Assembly (NCBI RefSeq): GCF_007859765.1
Contig: NZ_SIHJ01000001.1
Coordinates: forward strand, 2,295,311 to 2,359,310
DNA: 64,000 nucleotides
From: Posidoniimonas corsicana
Lineage (GTDB): Bacteria; Planctomycetota; Planctomycetia; Pirellulales; Lacipirellulaceae
Reading direction: 5' to 3'
The notes beneath the pieces are model-generated. The model made no database searches and was not told the origin of the DNA. It saw nothing but the letters and a program-made list of their open reading frames with translations. Each line of letters starts with the position of its first letter. The stretch's first letter is position 1. The translations under genes and the position numbers were made by a program. Below are positions 1-8,300 of this stretch, one piece after another.

Positions 1-270
1 CGCCCTACCCCGCTAGCAGGCTTGACCCGCTTTGCTAGCCAGCTACGGGGCCCAACGCACGAGTCGTTGGGGGGCGGCGGCTGAGCTTGCGTTATTCAAC
101 GCCAGGGGCAACGGCGCCCCGGCGGAGGAGCGGCCCGTCCCGTCCGGCAGACGCGGCGGCCGCAGGGAACCCAAAACGGGCAGCGGCAAGAGAATTGCTA
201 GCTGCTTGGTAGCAAGCAGAGGAGGGACGCGGCGAACTACACGCTTGAGGGAGAGGAGAAGGCCCACGCC

Positions 271-1935
271 ATGCAACGCGCATACACCCATTCCATCCTG
301 GACCAATTCCGCGACCAGCAGGTGCGGTACGCGCCCCGCGAGAAGCGGCTCGAGCAGATCGAGGCCGCCGAGCGCCTGGTCGCCGAGATCGACCCCGACA
401 AGAAGTACCCGTTCGACTTCGTCTTCTTCCGGATCACCGGCTACCGCCCCGCCGAGGACAGCCTGTTCAAGATCCAGGGCGAGGACCTGCTGCACGACCT
501 GCGGCTGTTCATCGAGGACCTGTCCGACGCCACCGACCTGCCGGCCGACGCCATGGGCGAGCCGGTGCTGACCGTGGACCAGCTGGCCGAGCAGTTCAAC
601 GTCTCGACCAAGACCATCAGCCGCTGGCGCGAGCAGGGCCTGGTGAGCCGCCGGTTCGTGTTCGACGGCCGCAAGCGGGTCGGCTTCCTGCGGAGCAGCG
701 TCGACCGCTTTGTGCAGTCCAACCGCGACCGCGTCGAACGCGGCGCCCGCTTCAGCCAGCTGACCGACGAGCAGCGCAACGAGCTGCTCGAGCAGGCCCG
801 CCGGCTCGCCAGCGACGGCAGCTGCCAGGCCGAGGTCTCCCGCCAGCTCGCCAAGCGCTCCGGCCGCAGCGTCGAGACCATCCGCGCCGCGCTCAAGCAG
901 TTCGACCAGAAGCACCCCGACCTGGCGATCTTCCCCGACGTGAAGGGCCCGCTGAAGGACTCGCAGCGCGCGAAGATCTACCGCGACTCGCGGCGGGGCG
1001 TGTCGGTCGACAAGCTCACCAAGCGGTACGGCCGCACCAAGACCACCATCTACCGGGTGATCAACGAGGTCCGCGCGCAGCGGATCATGGAGCTCGACCT
1101 CGACTACATCCCCAACCCGCGGTTCACCCGCAAGGGCGCCGACAACGCGTGCCTGGGCGAGATGCCCGAGTCCGACCAGCCCGCCAAGAAGGTGCGTCGG
1201 CCCTCGGACCTGCCGCCGTACCTGGCCAGCCTGTACGAGATGCCGCTGCTGACCCGCGAGCAGGAGGGCCACCTGTTCCGCAAGTACAACTACCTGAAGC
1301 ACAAGGCGGCCAAGCTCCGCGAGGAGCTGGACGTCGAGCGGCCCAAGTCGGCCCTGATGGACGAGATCGAGCAGATGTCCGAGCAGGCGGTGGAGGTCAA
1401 GAACCAGATCGCCCGCTGCAACCTGCGGCTGGTGGTGTCGATCGCCAAGCGGCACGTGTCGGCGGACCAGAACTTCTTCGAGCTGGTGTCCGACGGCAAC
1501 ATGTCACTGCTTCGCGCGATCGAGAAGTTCGACTTCGCCCGCGGCAACAAGTTCAGCACGTACGCCAGCTGGGCGATCATGAAGAACTTCGCCCGCACGA
1601 TTCCTGGCGAGTTCAAGCACCGCGACCGGTTCCGCACCAGCCACGACGAGCTGTTCGCGGCTACCGAGGAGCGGCGCGACAACCCGCTGATCCACGAGTC
1701 GGCCCAGAAGGACCGGGAAGCCAAGATCACGCGGCTGCTGCGGAAGCTGGACGAGCGGGAGCAGCAGATCGTCAGCTCGCGGTTCGGCCTGGATCATTCG
1801 AAGGAGCCGCTCACCCTCAAAGAGGTCGGCGCCGAGATGGGCGTCACCAAGGAGCGGATCCGCCAGATCGAGGTGCGGGCGCTCAACAAGCTCCGCGCCG
1901 CGGCCAAGGAGGAGAAGATCTCGCTGGAGATCTAA
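271..1935 (+). CDS. N-extended sigma-70 family RNA polymerase sigma factor
   Basis: This 554-residue protein is a sigma-70 family initiation factor that would direct RNA polymerase to promoters. Residues about 330-360 look like region 1.2. Region 2 follows, with [12 protein letters not shown], a [13 protein letters not shown] helix and FSTYASWAI; region 4 lies near the C terminus, with [20 protein letters not shown]. The first 300 residues are unlike standard sigma factors. They hold a MerR/excisionase-like helix-turn-helix at about 100-150 ([19 protein letters not shown]) and a second possible one at about 238-285. A purine-rich GAGGAGAAGG precedes the ATG, which fixes the start. A strong terminator follows, so it is probably transcribed alone. 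The family role is well supported; the regulon and the function of the extension are unknown. Confidence 0.93.
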   Translation: MQRAYTHSILDQFRDQQVRYAPREKRLEQIEAAERLVAEIDPDKKYPFDFVFFRITGYRPAEDSLFKIQGEDLLHDLRLFIEDLSDATDLPADAMGEPVLTVDQLAEQFNVSTKTISRWREQGLVSRRFVFDGRKRVGFLRSSVDRFVQSNRDRVERGARFSQLTDEQRNELLEQARRLASDGSCQAEVSRQLAKRSGRSVETIRAALKQFDQKHPDLAIFPDVKGPLKDSQRAKIYRDSRRGVSVDKLTKRYGRTKTTIYRVINEVRAQRIMELDLDYIPNPRFTRKGADNACLGEMPESDQPAKKVRRPSDLPPYLASLYEMPLLTREQEGHLFRKYNYLKHKAAKLREELDVERPKSALMDEIEQMSEQAVEVKNQIARCNLRLVVSIAKRHVSADQNFFELVSDGNMSLLRAIEKFDFARGNKFSTYASWAIMKNFARTIPGEFKHRDRFRTSHDELFAATEERRDNPLIHESAQKDREAKITRLLRKLDEREQQIVSSRFGLDHSKEPLTLKEVGAEMGVTKERIRQIEVRALNKLRAAAKEEKISLEI

Positions 1936-1964
1936 CCCGCCGCCGGCGAACACCGATGCTCACC

Positions 1965-2000
1965 AAGGCCCCGTGGTTTCCACGGGGCCTTGTTTGTTGG
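1965..2000 (+). terminator. Rho-independent terminator of the sigma factor gene
   Basis: A perfect 12-bp stem (AAGGCCCCGTGG with its complement) encloses a TTT loop at 1965-1991, followed by TGTTTGTT. It starts 30 bases after the sigma factor stop codon. Confidence 0.88.
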
Positions 2001-2010
2001 TGGGGCATCG

Positions 2011-2052
2011 ACTCGCACCTTGAGTTGGAGCTGCGTCGGCGTTTCACGCCGG
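2011..2052 (+). repeat. 42-bp dispersed repeat, copy 1
   Basis: This segment matches 3353-3394 at 35 of 42 positions; the last 26 bases differ at only one. It contains a CGGCG-TTTCA-CGCCG mini-hairpin. The two copies flank the small genes at 2.3-3.3 kb. The rest of 1992-2338 shows no convincing gene. Confidence 0.7.
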
Positions 2053-2338
2053 AGCGGTTTTGCGAAACAGCCGTGACGATTGCGGGGCATCAATCCGGGC
2101 TGGGGCGGAGCGCCGATAGTAACCAAGCGGGCTGTCTGTGGCGGTTTACAGTCAAGATCTGAATTTGGGCAGAGATTGAACCGTTTGAAGGGTGGTTTGG
2201 GAGGCGTGGAGGACAGAGACGCTAAAGACACGTGAGACGGGTCCGAAGCGTCTGTGTGATACGATCCTCTTGAGTTGAGACCACAAGCGTTTGCCGATGC
2301 CGACTCGTGTCCACAAGAGTAAAGTCAGGCGGCTGTCT

Positions 2339-2767
2339 ATGCCCCAGGAACCTACAAGTACTTCGACTCTGACGCTAATCCAAGACGGTCAGGCAGAACT
2401 CCAACTCGATCCGGTTGACGCCGCAGATACACCCGAATCCGTGGCATTTGACATTTCCTTCGTGTGGAACATGCCGTTCCAGCAGCATCGCTTCGCAATC
2501 CGCAAGTGTTGGTTTCTCAATCAATCACTACGTGCTTTTGAAACGCAGCTCGGAACTCTGTTGAACTCGACACACGGATTCGCATCACTGAAGAACATGA
2601 GCGATCACCCCGTACTTGAAGTTTCGCTTGATGGCGATAACGTCATTTTGATTTTCACGGCCACCGACACGACCAAACTGGGCAAACTGCGGTTCACGAT
2701 GAACACCTACACACTTGAGCTCGTGCATATGTATCGTCAGCTTCGCAACTACCCGAAATGGTGGTGA
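2339..2767 (+). CDS. Hypothetical protein, possibly immunity-like
   Basis: I do not recognise this 142-residue protein with certainty. The pattern is a short beta-rich start (LTLIQDGQAELQLD), a central acidic/aromatic helix with FETQLGTLL, another beta hairpin (LEVSLDGDNVILIF), and a C-terminal helix ending YPKWW. The order of elements loosely recalls WapI-type immunity proteins of polymorphic toxin systems, but that is only a shape resemblance. No signal peptide is present, so it should be cytoplasmic. Base composition is visibly less GC-rich than the sigma gene upstream. The ATG at 2339 was chosen; an ATG at 2297 and a TTG at 2291 are in frame upstream and no clear ribosome site decides between them. 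No toxin gene lies next to it. Confidence 0.6.
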   Translation: MPQEPTSTSTLTLIQDGQAELQLDPVDAADTPESVAFDISFVWNMPFQQHRFAIRKCWFLNQSLRAFETQLGTLLNSTHGFASLKNMSDHPVLEVSLDGDNVILIFTATDTTKLGKLRFTMNTYTLELVHMYRQLRNYPKWW

Positions 2768-2806
2768 CTCGCCCCCGGTTCCTCGCTTCGGATGGTGTGT
2801 TAACGG

Positions 2807-3268
2807 CTAAGCCTCATGCCTCGAAGAGCCCGGCATGAACTCGGTCGAGCTGGCATCGGACGTGATCTTGCCGTCCATGAGCTGTAGGAACGCGTTGCCC
2901 ACCTCGACGAGTCGCCGGGTTTCAATCGGGTCGACAAAGCTCGCGCCGTCAACTCCGAGCAAGTCCAGCGTTGGTCCGTTGAGCTCTCGGGGGGCATCTC
3001 TCAGCCTGGACATCAACGATTCAATCGCGACGCGAATAACCCAGCGGCCGTCCTCCGTGCTTGCGAACGATTCGAGGCCGTGCGGGACGTGGCCACCGAA
3101 AAACCCTTTGGATGCAAGAAGCCACTGGTCTCGGATTCGGCGGCCGATGGATTCGTCGTCTGGCGATTCTTCGACATTCAGAGCGAGCAGTCGCAGCCAC
3201 AGTTCGAGGACGCTGTCCTGCATCCAGAAGCCGCTTGACTGGTCGATCGTTACAAAGGTCGTACCCAT
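2807..3268 (-). CDS. Hypothetical protein
   Basis: An unrecognised 153-residue cytoplasmic protein, convergent with the gene at 2339-2767 (39 bases apart). The first half is helical and aromatic-rich (FWMQDSVLELWLRLLAL, then RDQWLLASKGFFGG). The second half carries a leucine-rich helix (RVAIESLMSRL) and a segment FLQLMDGKIT. The mix of conserved-looking Trp/Phe/Gly motifs argues for a real folded protein, not a chance frame. It has no signal peptide, membrane segment or known catalytic motif. Its lower GC and position between two copies of a 42-bp repeat suggest accessory DNA. A role as an immunity or small regulatory protein is possible but unsupported. Confidence 0.6.
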   Translation of the reverse strand: MGTTFVTIDQSSGFWMQDSVLELWLRLLALNVEESPDDESIGRRIRDQWLLASKGFFGGHVPHGLESFASTEDGRWVIRVAIESLMSRLRDAPRELNGPTLDLLGVDGASFVDPIETRRLVEVGNAFLQLMDGKITSDASSTEFMPGSSRHEA

Positions 3269-3352
3269 GCCGGAACTCGAAGCGGGTAAGTGCGGTGGTG
3301 CGAACCATCTGGGCGGCTCGGCGATGCAATAGGAGCATGGCGCCCGAAGCCT

Positions 3353-3394
3353 AGTCGCACGTTCGATCGGAGCTGCGTCGGTGTTTCACGCCGG
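3353..3394 (+). repeat. 42-bp dispersed repeat, copy 2
   Basis: Second copy of the repeat at 2011-2052, same orientation, with the GTTTCACGCCGG end conserved. The surrounding 3269-3740 has no gene I can support; short open frames there have no coding character. Confidence 0.7.
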
Positions 3395-3740
3395 TGGTCA
3401 AGAGGGTTCGGCTCAACTCGCTGAGGTGATGTACACCGACCGCAGCTAGAGGATCGCTCTGGTGACAGAGGTTGAGCACATCGCGGCGCATTAGCCCCGG
3501 GCGCAACTCCGGGCGGTTGGTCCAACCTCGGCAGACTTGATCCTCTCGGGACTCTTGGCGGGCGTAAGCACCGCTGTTCCTCAGCGGCGTCCAATCGACA
3601 TGGAGCGAGGCAGGATTTCACTATGCGTCACTCAACGCGTAATGCGGAAGCCTCCGGCCACCAGGAATAGTCGCGTCATAGAAGACCCCGATACAGATTG
3701 GTTCGACAAGCCTCTTGTTCTGCCAAGAGATCGCACCAGA

Positions 3741-5123
3741 TCACTCAAGCTCTAAGCATATCACGCTTGCGATTTGGTCCGGCGGTGTTTCGGGCAGTGT
3801 GATCGAGACGCCGCTCGCAGATTGCTTGAAAGCAAGGGCTGTCTCGTTGGGATCGGCAAGCAGGTAGGTTCGCGTCACGTTCTCGTCGATTGCAGGGAGG
3901 TTCATCACACCGATCGGCCACTCAAATACATGCACGTAGAGTTTGCCCGGTTTGGTGGTCGCTCGCCACTGCCATCCAGTTCTGGACTGTGGCTTGCCGC
4001 GTTCGTTCTTCACGCGTTCTTGGAATGAGGCGATCTCCTCACCGAACGGCGTTGGGCCGCATCCGTAGATCGCTTCACCGTTCACTCCGAGCCAGCGTCC
4101 CATTTCACTGAGACGCTCGACGCTCGATTCGGGGATGACGCCTTCTCCTGTAGGGCCGACATTGAGTAGGTAGTTGCCTCCTTTGCTGACGACGTCGATC
4201 ATGTTCCGAAGCAGCTTCTCGGCGCTCTTCCAATTCTCATCAGCCTTGTTGTAGCCCCAGTGATCGTTAATCGTCATGCACGTTTCCCACGGCATGTTCG
4301 AAGAACGGGACGGGATCTCTTGCTCAGCCGTCTTGTAGTCGCCCAGCCCCCGGCCGACGCGGTCGTTAATGATGCAATTGGGCTGCAACTCTCGGATCAT
4401 CGCAATCAGCTCTTTGCTCTGGTGCGGCTCGATCTGCTCGAAGGTGTCAAACCACATCACGCCGATAGGCCCGTACTGGGTGAGCAGTTCGCGAACCTGC
4501 GGCTTGACTTTGCGGTCGAAATACCGCTGGAAGACCTTGCTCTCCTCGTCTGGATAGTCGATGAGGTTGCTTCGCCATCCGAGTCGGTCACCCCATCCAG
4601 TAGGCACATCGGGGTCCTCCCAATCGCGGCCCAGGGAATAGTAGACGCAGAAGCGGACGCCGTGCTTGTGGCACGCCTCCGCCAGGTCCTTCAGCGGGTC
4701 ACGGCCGTAGGAGGTTCCTTTGACGATGTTGTGATCGTTTGACGGGGAGTCGTACATCGCGAACCCATCGTGGTGCTTCGCCGTGACCACCAGGTATTTC
4801 ATCCCCGCTTGCTTGGCAATCGTAACCCACTCGTTGGCGTCGAACTTCGAAGGATTGAACGAGCTTGCGAACTCTGTGTACTCCGCCAACGGGATTTTTG
4901 CCGTGAGCTGCAGCCATTCGTGGTGACCGGTCTCGCCGTTCCACTCGCCACCCGCTTGAGAGTAGACGCCCCAGTGAATGAACATGCCAAACTTCGCGTC
5001 CAGCCACCAAGACATGCGTTCAGCGTTGGTATCCTGAGCGCCGACCTCAGGTGGAAGGCATAAAGCGGTGCGCGTCAGCAGCGTCACAATCGCCACAACG
5101 AGTACGGCGCGTAGGTAGAGCAT
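3741..5123 (-). CDS. Exported alpha-L-fucosidase (GH29)
   Basis: A 460-residue exo-acting alpha-L-fucosidase that would release terminal fucose from glycans such as fucoidan or glycoproteins. A hydrophobic N-terminal signal peptide (LYLRAVLVVAIVTLL) indicates export. Typical GH29 blocks follow in order: KFGMFIHWGVYS, the HHDGFAMYDS segment, GVRFCVYYSL, and IGVMWFD, whose Asp (about residue 226) is the expected catalytic nucleophile. A GGNYLLNVGPTGEG block and a beta-sandwich tail close the protein. Length and motif order fit complete enzymes. The ATG was preferred to an in-frame GTG 15 bases upstream because it places the signal peptide at the N terminus. No other carbohydrate gene is adjacent; sulfatase and GH43 genes lie over 30 kb away. 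Confidence 0.92.
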   Translation of the reverse strand: MLYLRAVLVVAIVTLLTRTALCLPPEVGAQDTNAERMSWWLDAKFGMFIHWGVYSQAGGEWNGETGHHEWLQLTAKIPLAEYTEFASSFNPSKFDANEWVTIAKQAGMKYLVVTAKHHDGFAMYDSPSNDHNIVKGTSYGRDPLKDLAEACHKHGVRFCVYYSLGRDWEDPDVPTGWGDRLGWRSNLIDYPDEESKVFQRYFDRKVKPQVRELLTQYGPIGVMWFDTFEQIEPHQSKELIAMIRELQPNCIINDRVGRGLGDYKTAEQEIPSRSSNMPWETCMTINDHWGYNKADENWKSAEKLLRNMIDVVSKGGNYLLNVGPTGEGVIPESSVERLSEMGRWLGVNGEAIYGCGPTPFGEEIASFQERVKNERGKPQSRTGWQWRATTKPGKLYVHVFEWPIGVMNLPAIDENVTRTYLLADPNETALAFKQSASGVSITLPETPPDQIASVICLELE

Positions 5124-5483
5124 GTTGAACTCGCTCACAGTAGGGAACTAAGACGACCCGAGAAACCAATTGCTGTGCGAGAGGGCGATCGCGCCCACAA
5201 AACGCTTCTCTTGTGGACCGTGACACTCGCAGCCACGCACTATTCTACTTGATATCTTGCCCACAACAGGGGTTTCGCGACGAGCGTACCCGCATGGGTC
5301 TCCAACGCCACTGATAGAGTTCTCCCTCATACCGGTGCTTTTGATTGGAAAGCGATTGGTCGACTTTGCGTGTTTGCGGCGTTAGCAAGACGCATGTCCG
5401 AGAGCAGAGCCAATTTCTTGGGGATCGAACAACTGAGCGAGGTTGCGTCGTCCACGGCGCCGGAGGGCGGCAGCGAACCCGCT

Positions 5484-5500
5484 GAGGTTGTCACAACCTC
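5484..5500. repeat. Perfect 8-bp palindrome
   Basis: GAGGTTGT and ACAACCTC are separated by one base. It lies in the gene-free stretch 5124-5914. It could be a protein-binding site, but no adjacent gene start supports that. Confidence 0.4.
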
Positions 5501-5534
5501 GGTCAATTTCAGGATCATCGAAAGTGCGCAGGAT

Positions 5535-5611
5535 TTATCGTCCAGCGCAGGTTAGGGTGGCGGACGTCTTGTCTCCCCGCGACAACGGCTCGGCATGCGT
5601 GGCGGCGATGC
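5535..5611 (+). repeat. 77-bp flanking repeat, copy 1
   Basis: About 85% identical to 6771-6846, in the same orientation, sharing ATCGTCCAGC and CCCGCGACAACGGCT. The two copies bracket the hypothetical gene at 5915-6601. Confidence 0.72.
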
Positions 5612-5727
5612 AACGCAAAGCATGCTCACCTGCTACGGCGTGTGAGCATAGCGCCCCGCGTCGGCGTTTCAATCCGATGCAGAATCCAGCGACAAAGATT
5701 CCGATCGCTAGCGACGATGGAAGTGCG

Positions 5728-5795
5728 CCACTGTCCGGCTTGTCCGGCAGTGGAAACCAGGCCCCCACTTCGCACTGCCAGACGAGCTGGCAGTG
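5728..5795. repeat. Paired hairpins, REP-like
   Basis: Two hairpins sit side by side: an imperfect one at 5728-5753 (CCACTG...CAGTGG with inner CCGG pairs) and a perfect 9-bp one at 5773-5795 (CACTGCCAG / CTGGCAGTG, 5-base loop). The shared CAGTGG arms suggest one dispersed element, not a terminator; no T-run follows. Confidence 0.6.
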
Positions 5796-5914
5796 GCGCC
5801 CGGCGGAGGCATTCTTGACACCAACCCCTTAATGCTTGGGTCGACGCCACCTGTGCAGGTTGGTGAATCGGGAGGCCGACCGTTGCGTCCTGAGAACGAT
5901 GCCGCCTCCCACCG

Positions 5915-6601
5915 CTACTGAGGTCCCGGCTCGCGGTTCTTTCTGTCGTTCTCAATCAACGGCTCAGCATTAATTCGCCAGGCATTATCAACCAAGTACG
6001 CATCGAACTTCCCAAGCTCGGTAATCAGCGTCACGTGGCCTGACTCGACGGAACCGCTGGATACGGAAACGATGTAGGCGTCCGACATTAGGTTCAGCTG
6101 AGCAGCTATATCAGCTGGAGTGGCATCTCGCTCCCAGAATACGTTCGCTTTAGGGTGCGGCACTATGAGTGGTTCAATCTCTGCTTGATTGGCAGTGTAC
6201 CGTGCGGCGAGAAAACGCCTCCAGACCTTCGCTGGTTCAGGTTCGACGTACTTCGATGCTGCGAGTTGAGCCTCTTCGACTACTTCCTTTCGCGACTTAG
6301 ATTTCCGTAGGTTCGCAAACTCTGTCAGAAGTTCGCGAACCTTCTCTATTGCTTCCTCGTCATCTGCTGCGACCATGCGGACGGCACCAGGCCACCAAAG
6401 CTTGGATGGCACCAAGAGCCTCGCAGTGATGAAGTCGTTTATGGCTCGTTTCTCGATGTCGCCATCTGAAGAGGCTTGAGAGGCAATCTCGATTCCGGTG
6501 AATAACGCTGCGACTTCGCCGAAGGTCCCGTTCAGGGTCAACATGCGTGGACGGCGACAAACGTCATTAACGAGCTCGATAAAGGCGTCAAAGTCGTCCA
6601 T
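5915..6601 (-). CDS. Hypothetical protein flanked by direct repeats
   Basis: An unrecognised cytoplasmic protein of 228 residues from the ATG at 6601; an alternative upstream start at 6619 adds six residues. The first third is helical (DAFIELVNDVC), the middle is highly charged (LRKSKSRKEVVEEAQ), and the last third, with SGHVTLITELGKFDAYLVDNAWRI, looks like a beta-sheet region. There is no signal peptide, membrane segment or catalytic motif I can name. The gene is markedly less GC-rich than the 6.9-kb region and lies between two about 85% identical 77-bp direct repeats, which suggests it arrived, or can move, as a small cassette. It may belong to the same accessory group as the 2.3-3.3 kb genes. 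Confidence 0.65.
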   Translation of the reverse strand: MDDFDAFIELVNDVCRRPRMLTLNGTFGEVAALFTGIEIASQASSDGDIEKRAINDFITARLLVPSKLWWPGAVRMVAADDEEAIEKVRELLTEFANLRKSKSRKEVVEEAQLAASKYVEPEPAKVWRRFLAARYTANQAEIEPLIVPHPKANVFWERDATPADIAAQLNLMSDAYIVSVSSGSVESGHVTLITELGKFDAYLVDNAWRINAEPLIENDRKNREPGPQ

Positions 6602-6770
6602 TGGCCTTAGTGGTACCATTCGGATCTGCGTAGGTGGTGACCTCTACTCGCGGACCTGCATTGTACCACCCCGCTGCACGCTACTTCCCATCCCAGTTTC
6701 AACCTGTTCGAAAGTGCAAGTGAGTGACCATCCTTGGCACCGAAGGCCGTCTGCCCAAGCCACGTCGACT

Positions 6771-6846
6771 TCATCGTCCAGCACAGGTTAGTTGGCGGGC
6801 GTCATGTCTTCCCGCGACAACGGCTAGCCATGCTTGCCGGCAATGC
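6771..6846 (+). repeat. 77-bp flanking repeat, copy 2
   Basis: Second copy of the element at 5535-5611, separated from the WYL regulator stop codon by about 15 bases. Confidence 0.72.
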
Positions 6847-6860
6847 GACATCGCGCCCGG

Positions 6861-7550
6861 CTAACGACTTTGCTTCCGCCGCCGCTCCTGCAGGTCGTTG
6901 AGGGTCTTGCCCGCTTCGTCGCGGAACCGCTCGTCGGTGATCTCCAAACGCTGGATGCGGTCCACGCGGAACTCGCGGAAGTCGCGGCGGTTCTCGCACC
7001 ACGCGGCGACCAGCCAGACCGGCGCGATGAAGACCAGGCACAACGGGCGGATGCGGCGTTGGGTCTGCTTGCCCGACTCGTCGGCGTAGAGGATCTCCGC
7101 CCGGTGCTTGCTGCGGATCGCCCGCCGCAGGGATGCGAGGTCGATGCCGATCGGCGGCTTGCGCCGGCTGGCGCACGCGTAGGCCGCCGAACGGCTCGCG
7201 TCGGTGGCCAGCTGTTCCGGCAGCACGGCCGCGATCTTGTCGATCGCCTGCCGGGCCGAACGGGCGAGGGCCGGATCGCCCCAGCTCTCGACCATCTGGG
7301 CGCCGAGGGACAACGCGTCGAGCTCCTCGACAGCGAACATGAGCGGCTTGACCAGGTAGTCGCGGCTGAGCAGGTAGCCGACGCCCGCCTCGCCAACGAT
7401 GGGGACGCCGGAAGAGCGCAGGTCCGCGATGTCGCGGTAGATGGTGCGTACGCCGATCTCCATCTCGGCGGCGAGCTCCTCGCCGGTCACCGCCTCGCGG
7501 CGCGCCTTGAAGTACTCGACAACTCGGAACAGGCGGTCGGCCCGGCGCAT
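6861..7550 (-). CDS. YafY-type HTH/WYL transcriptional regulator
   Basis: A 229-residue DNA-binding regulator. Residues 1-60 form a DeoR-like winged helix (RLFRVVEYFKAR, then RTIYRDIADLRSSGVPI). From about residue 125 comes a WYL domain, with AIRSKHRAEILYADESG and RPLCLVFIAPVWLVAAWCENRRDFREFRVDRI, the usual ligand-sensing part. The ATG at 7550 fits the family start (MRRADRLF); an open frame runs further upstream but encodes nothing family-like. It diverges from an SRPBCC gene at 7752, a pairing common for this family, and a perfect 10-bp inverted repeat sits between them. It probably controls itself and the divergent gene; the ligand is unknown. Confidence 0.9.
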   Translation of the reverse strand: MRRADRLFRVVEYFKARREAVTGEELAAEMEIGVRTIYRDIADLRSSGVPIVGEAGVGYLLSRDYLVKPLMFAVEELDALSLGAQMVESWGDPALARSARQAIDKIAAVLPEQLATDASRSAAYACASRRKPPIGIDLASLRRAIRSKHRAEILYADESGKQTQRRIRPLCLVFIAPVWLVAAWCENRRDFREFRVDRIQRLEITDERFRDEAGKTLNDLQERRRKQSR

Positions 7551-7599
7551 AAGGCGTGCCAGCGGACGGTGGTGGCGGGGGGGCGGCGATTCCTGACAG

Positions 7600-7625
7600 C
7601 CTCCTGACAATACGCTGTCAGGAGG
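7600..7625. promoter_or_regulatory. Candidate operator between divergent genes
   Basis: A perfect inverted repeat, CCTCCTGACA and TGTCAGGAGG with a 6-base spacer, lies 50 bases upstream of the WYL regulator start and 127 bases upstream of the SRPBCC gene. Half-sites two turns apart fit a dimeric winged-helix regulator. An extra CCTGACAG half-site at 7592-7599 abuts it. Confidence 0.6.
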
Positions 7626-7751
7626 CCCCTGTAAAGTTCGTGTTCTAGGTCGGCCCGCGGCGTAGCGGTAAGCGCAGCGCGTCCGGAGCCGCCCGGCTGA
7701 TCGAAACAACCACCGCACGCGTCCGCGTGCAGGAACCACAAGGAGCAAGCC

Positions 7752-8237
7752 ATGAAGCCCGCCGCCGTGAACACCCCCTCCAGCACAACGGTCGAGGTCG
7801 CCCGCAGCTTCGACGCGCCCGTCGAGTCGGTTTGGAAGACGTTCACCGAGCCCGACATGGTTTGTCGTTGGATGCTGGGACCCCCCGGCTGGTCGATGCC
7901 GGTTTGCGAGTTCGACTTCCGCGTTGGCGGCAGGTACGAGAACCGGTTCCGGAACGAGGAGGACGGGATGGAGTTCGGGCTGTTCGGCGAGTTCCGTGAG
8001 ATCGAGCCGCTGGCCAGGATCGTTCAGGACGAGCGGCACACGCTCGCCGTCCCCGACGACAACGAGGTCAGGGAGTCGGTCGTCACCCTCACGTTCGAAG
8101 AGCAGGACGGGCGGACCAACGTCGTGACGTTGATCGAGTACGCCTCCCCACAGGAACGCGACGCCGCCCTGGCGACCGGCATGACCGCGGCGATGGAGAT
8201 GGGCTACGGCGTCATCGATGAGCTGGTCGCCCGGTGA
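7752..8237 (+). CDS. SRPBCC (AHSA1/START-like) domain protein
   Basis: A 161-residue single-domain protein of the START/Bet v1 superfamily. These proteins bind hydrophobic ligands in a helix-grip fold. The family pattern is clear: VEVARSFDAPVESVWKTFTEP at the start, RWMLGPPGW, FDFRVGGRYENRF, then FEEQDGRTNVVTLIEY, and a long C-terminal helix. It has no signal peptide. AAGGAGCAAGCC precedes the ATG and gives a good ribosome site. It is divergent from the YafY-type regulator and is the likely regulatory target. Similar regulator/SRPBCC pairs are often linked to stress or uptake functions, but the ligand cannot be inferred here. Confidence 0.9.
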   Translation: MKPAAVNTPSSTTVEVARSFDAPVESVWKTFTEPDMVCRWMLGPPGWSMPVCEFDFRVGGRYENRFRNEEDGMEFGLFGEFREIEPLARIVQDERHTLAVPDDNEVRESVVTLTFEEQDGRTNVVTLIEYASPQERDAALATGMTAAMEMGYGVIDELVAR

Positions 8238-8300
8238 TGGCCGCTACGGTGACGGCCGGTTGGGGCCCTGTCGGGAACGCTGCGCTCGGTGCCTGCTCGC

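Noticed and set aside
43-1455. 470-residue frame antisense to the sigma factor
   Set aside because: Leu/Val/Gly/His-rich translation typical of high-GC shadow frames; the sigma factor on the other strand is certain.
3537-3755. 72-residue plus-strand frame beyond the 42-bp repeat
   Set aside because: No ribosome site, no motif, and mixed composition; not distinguishable from chance.
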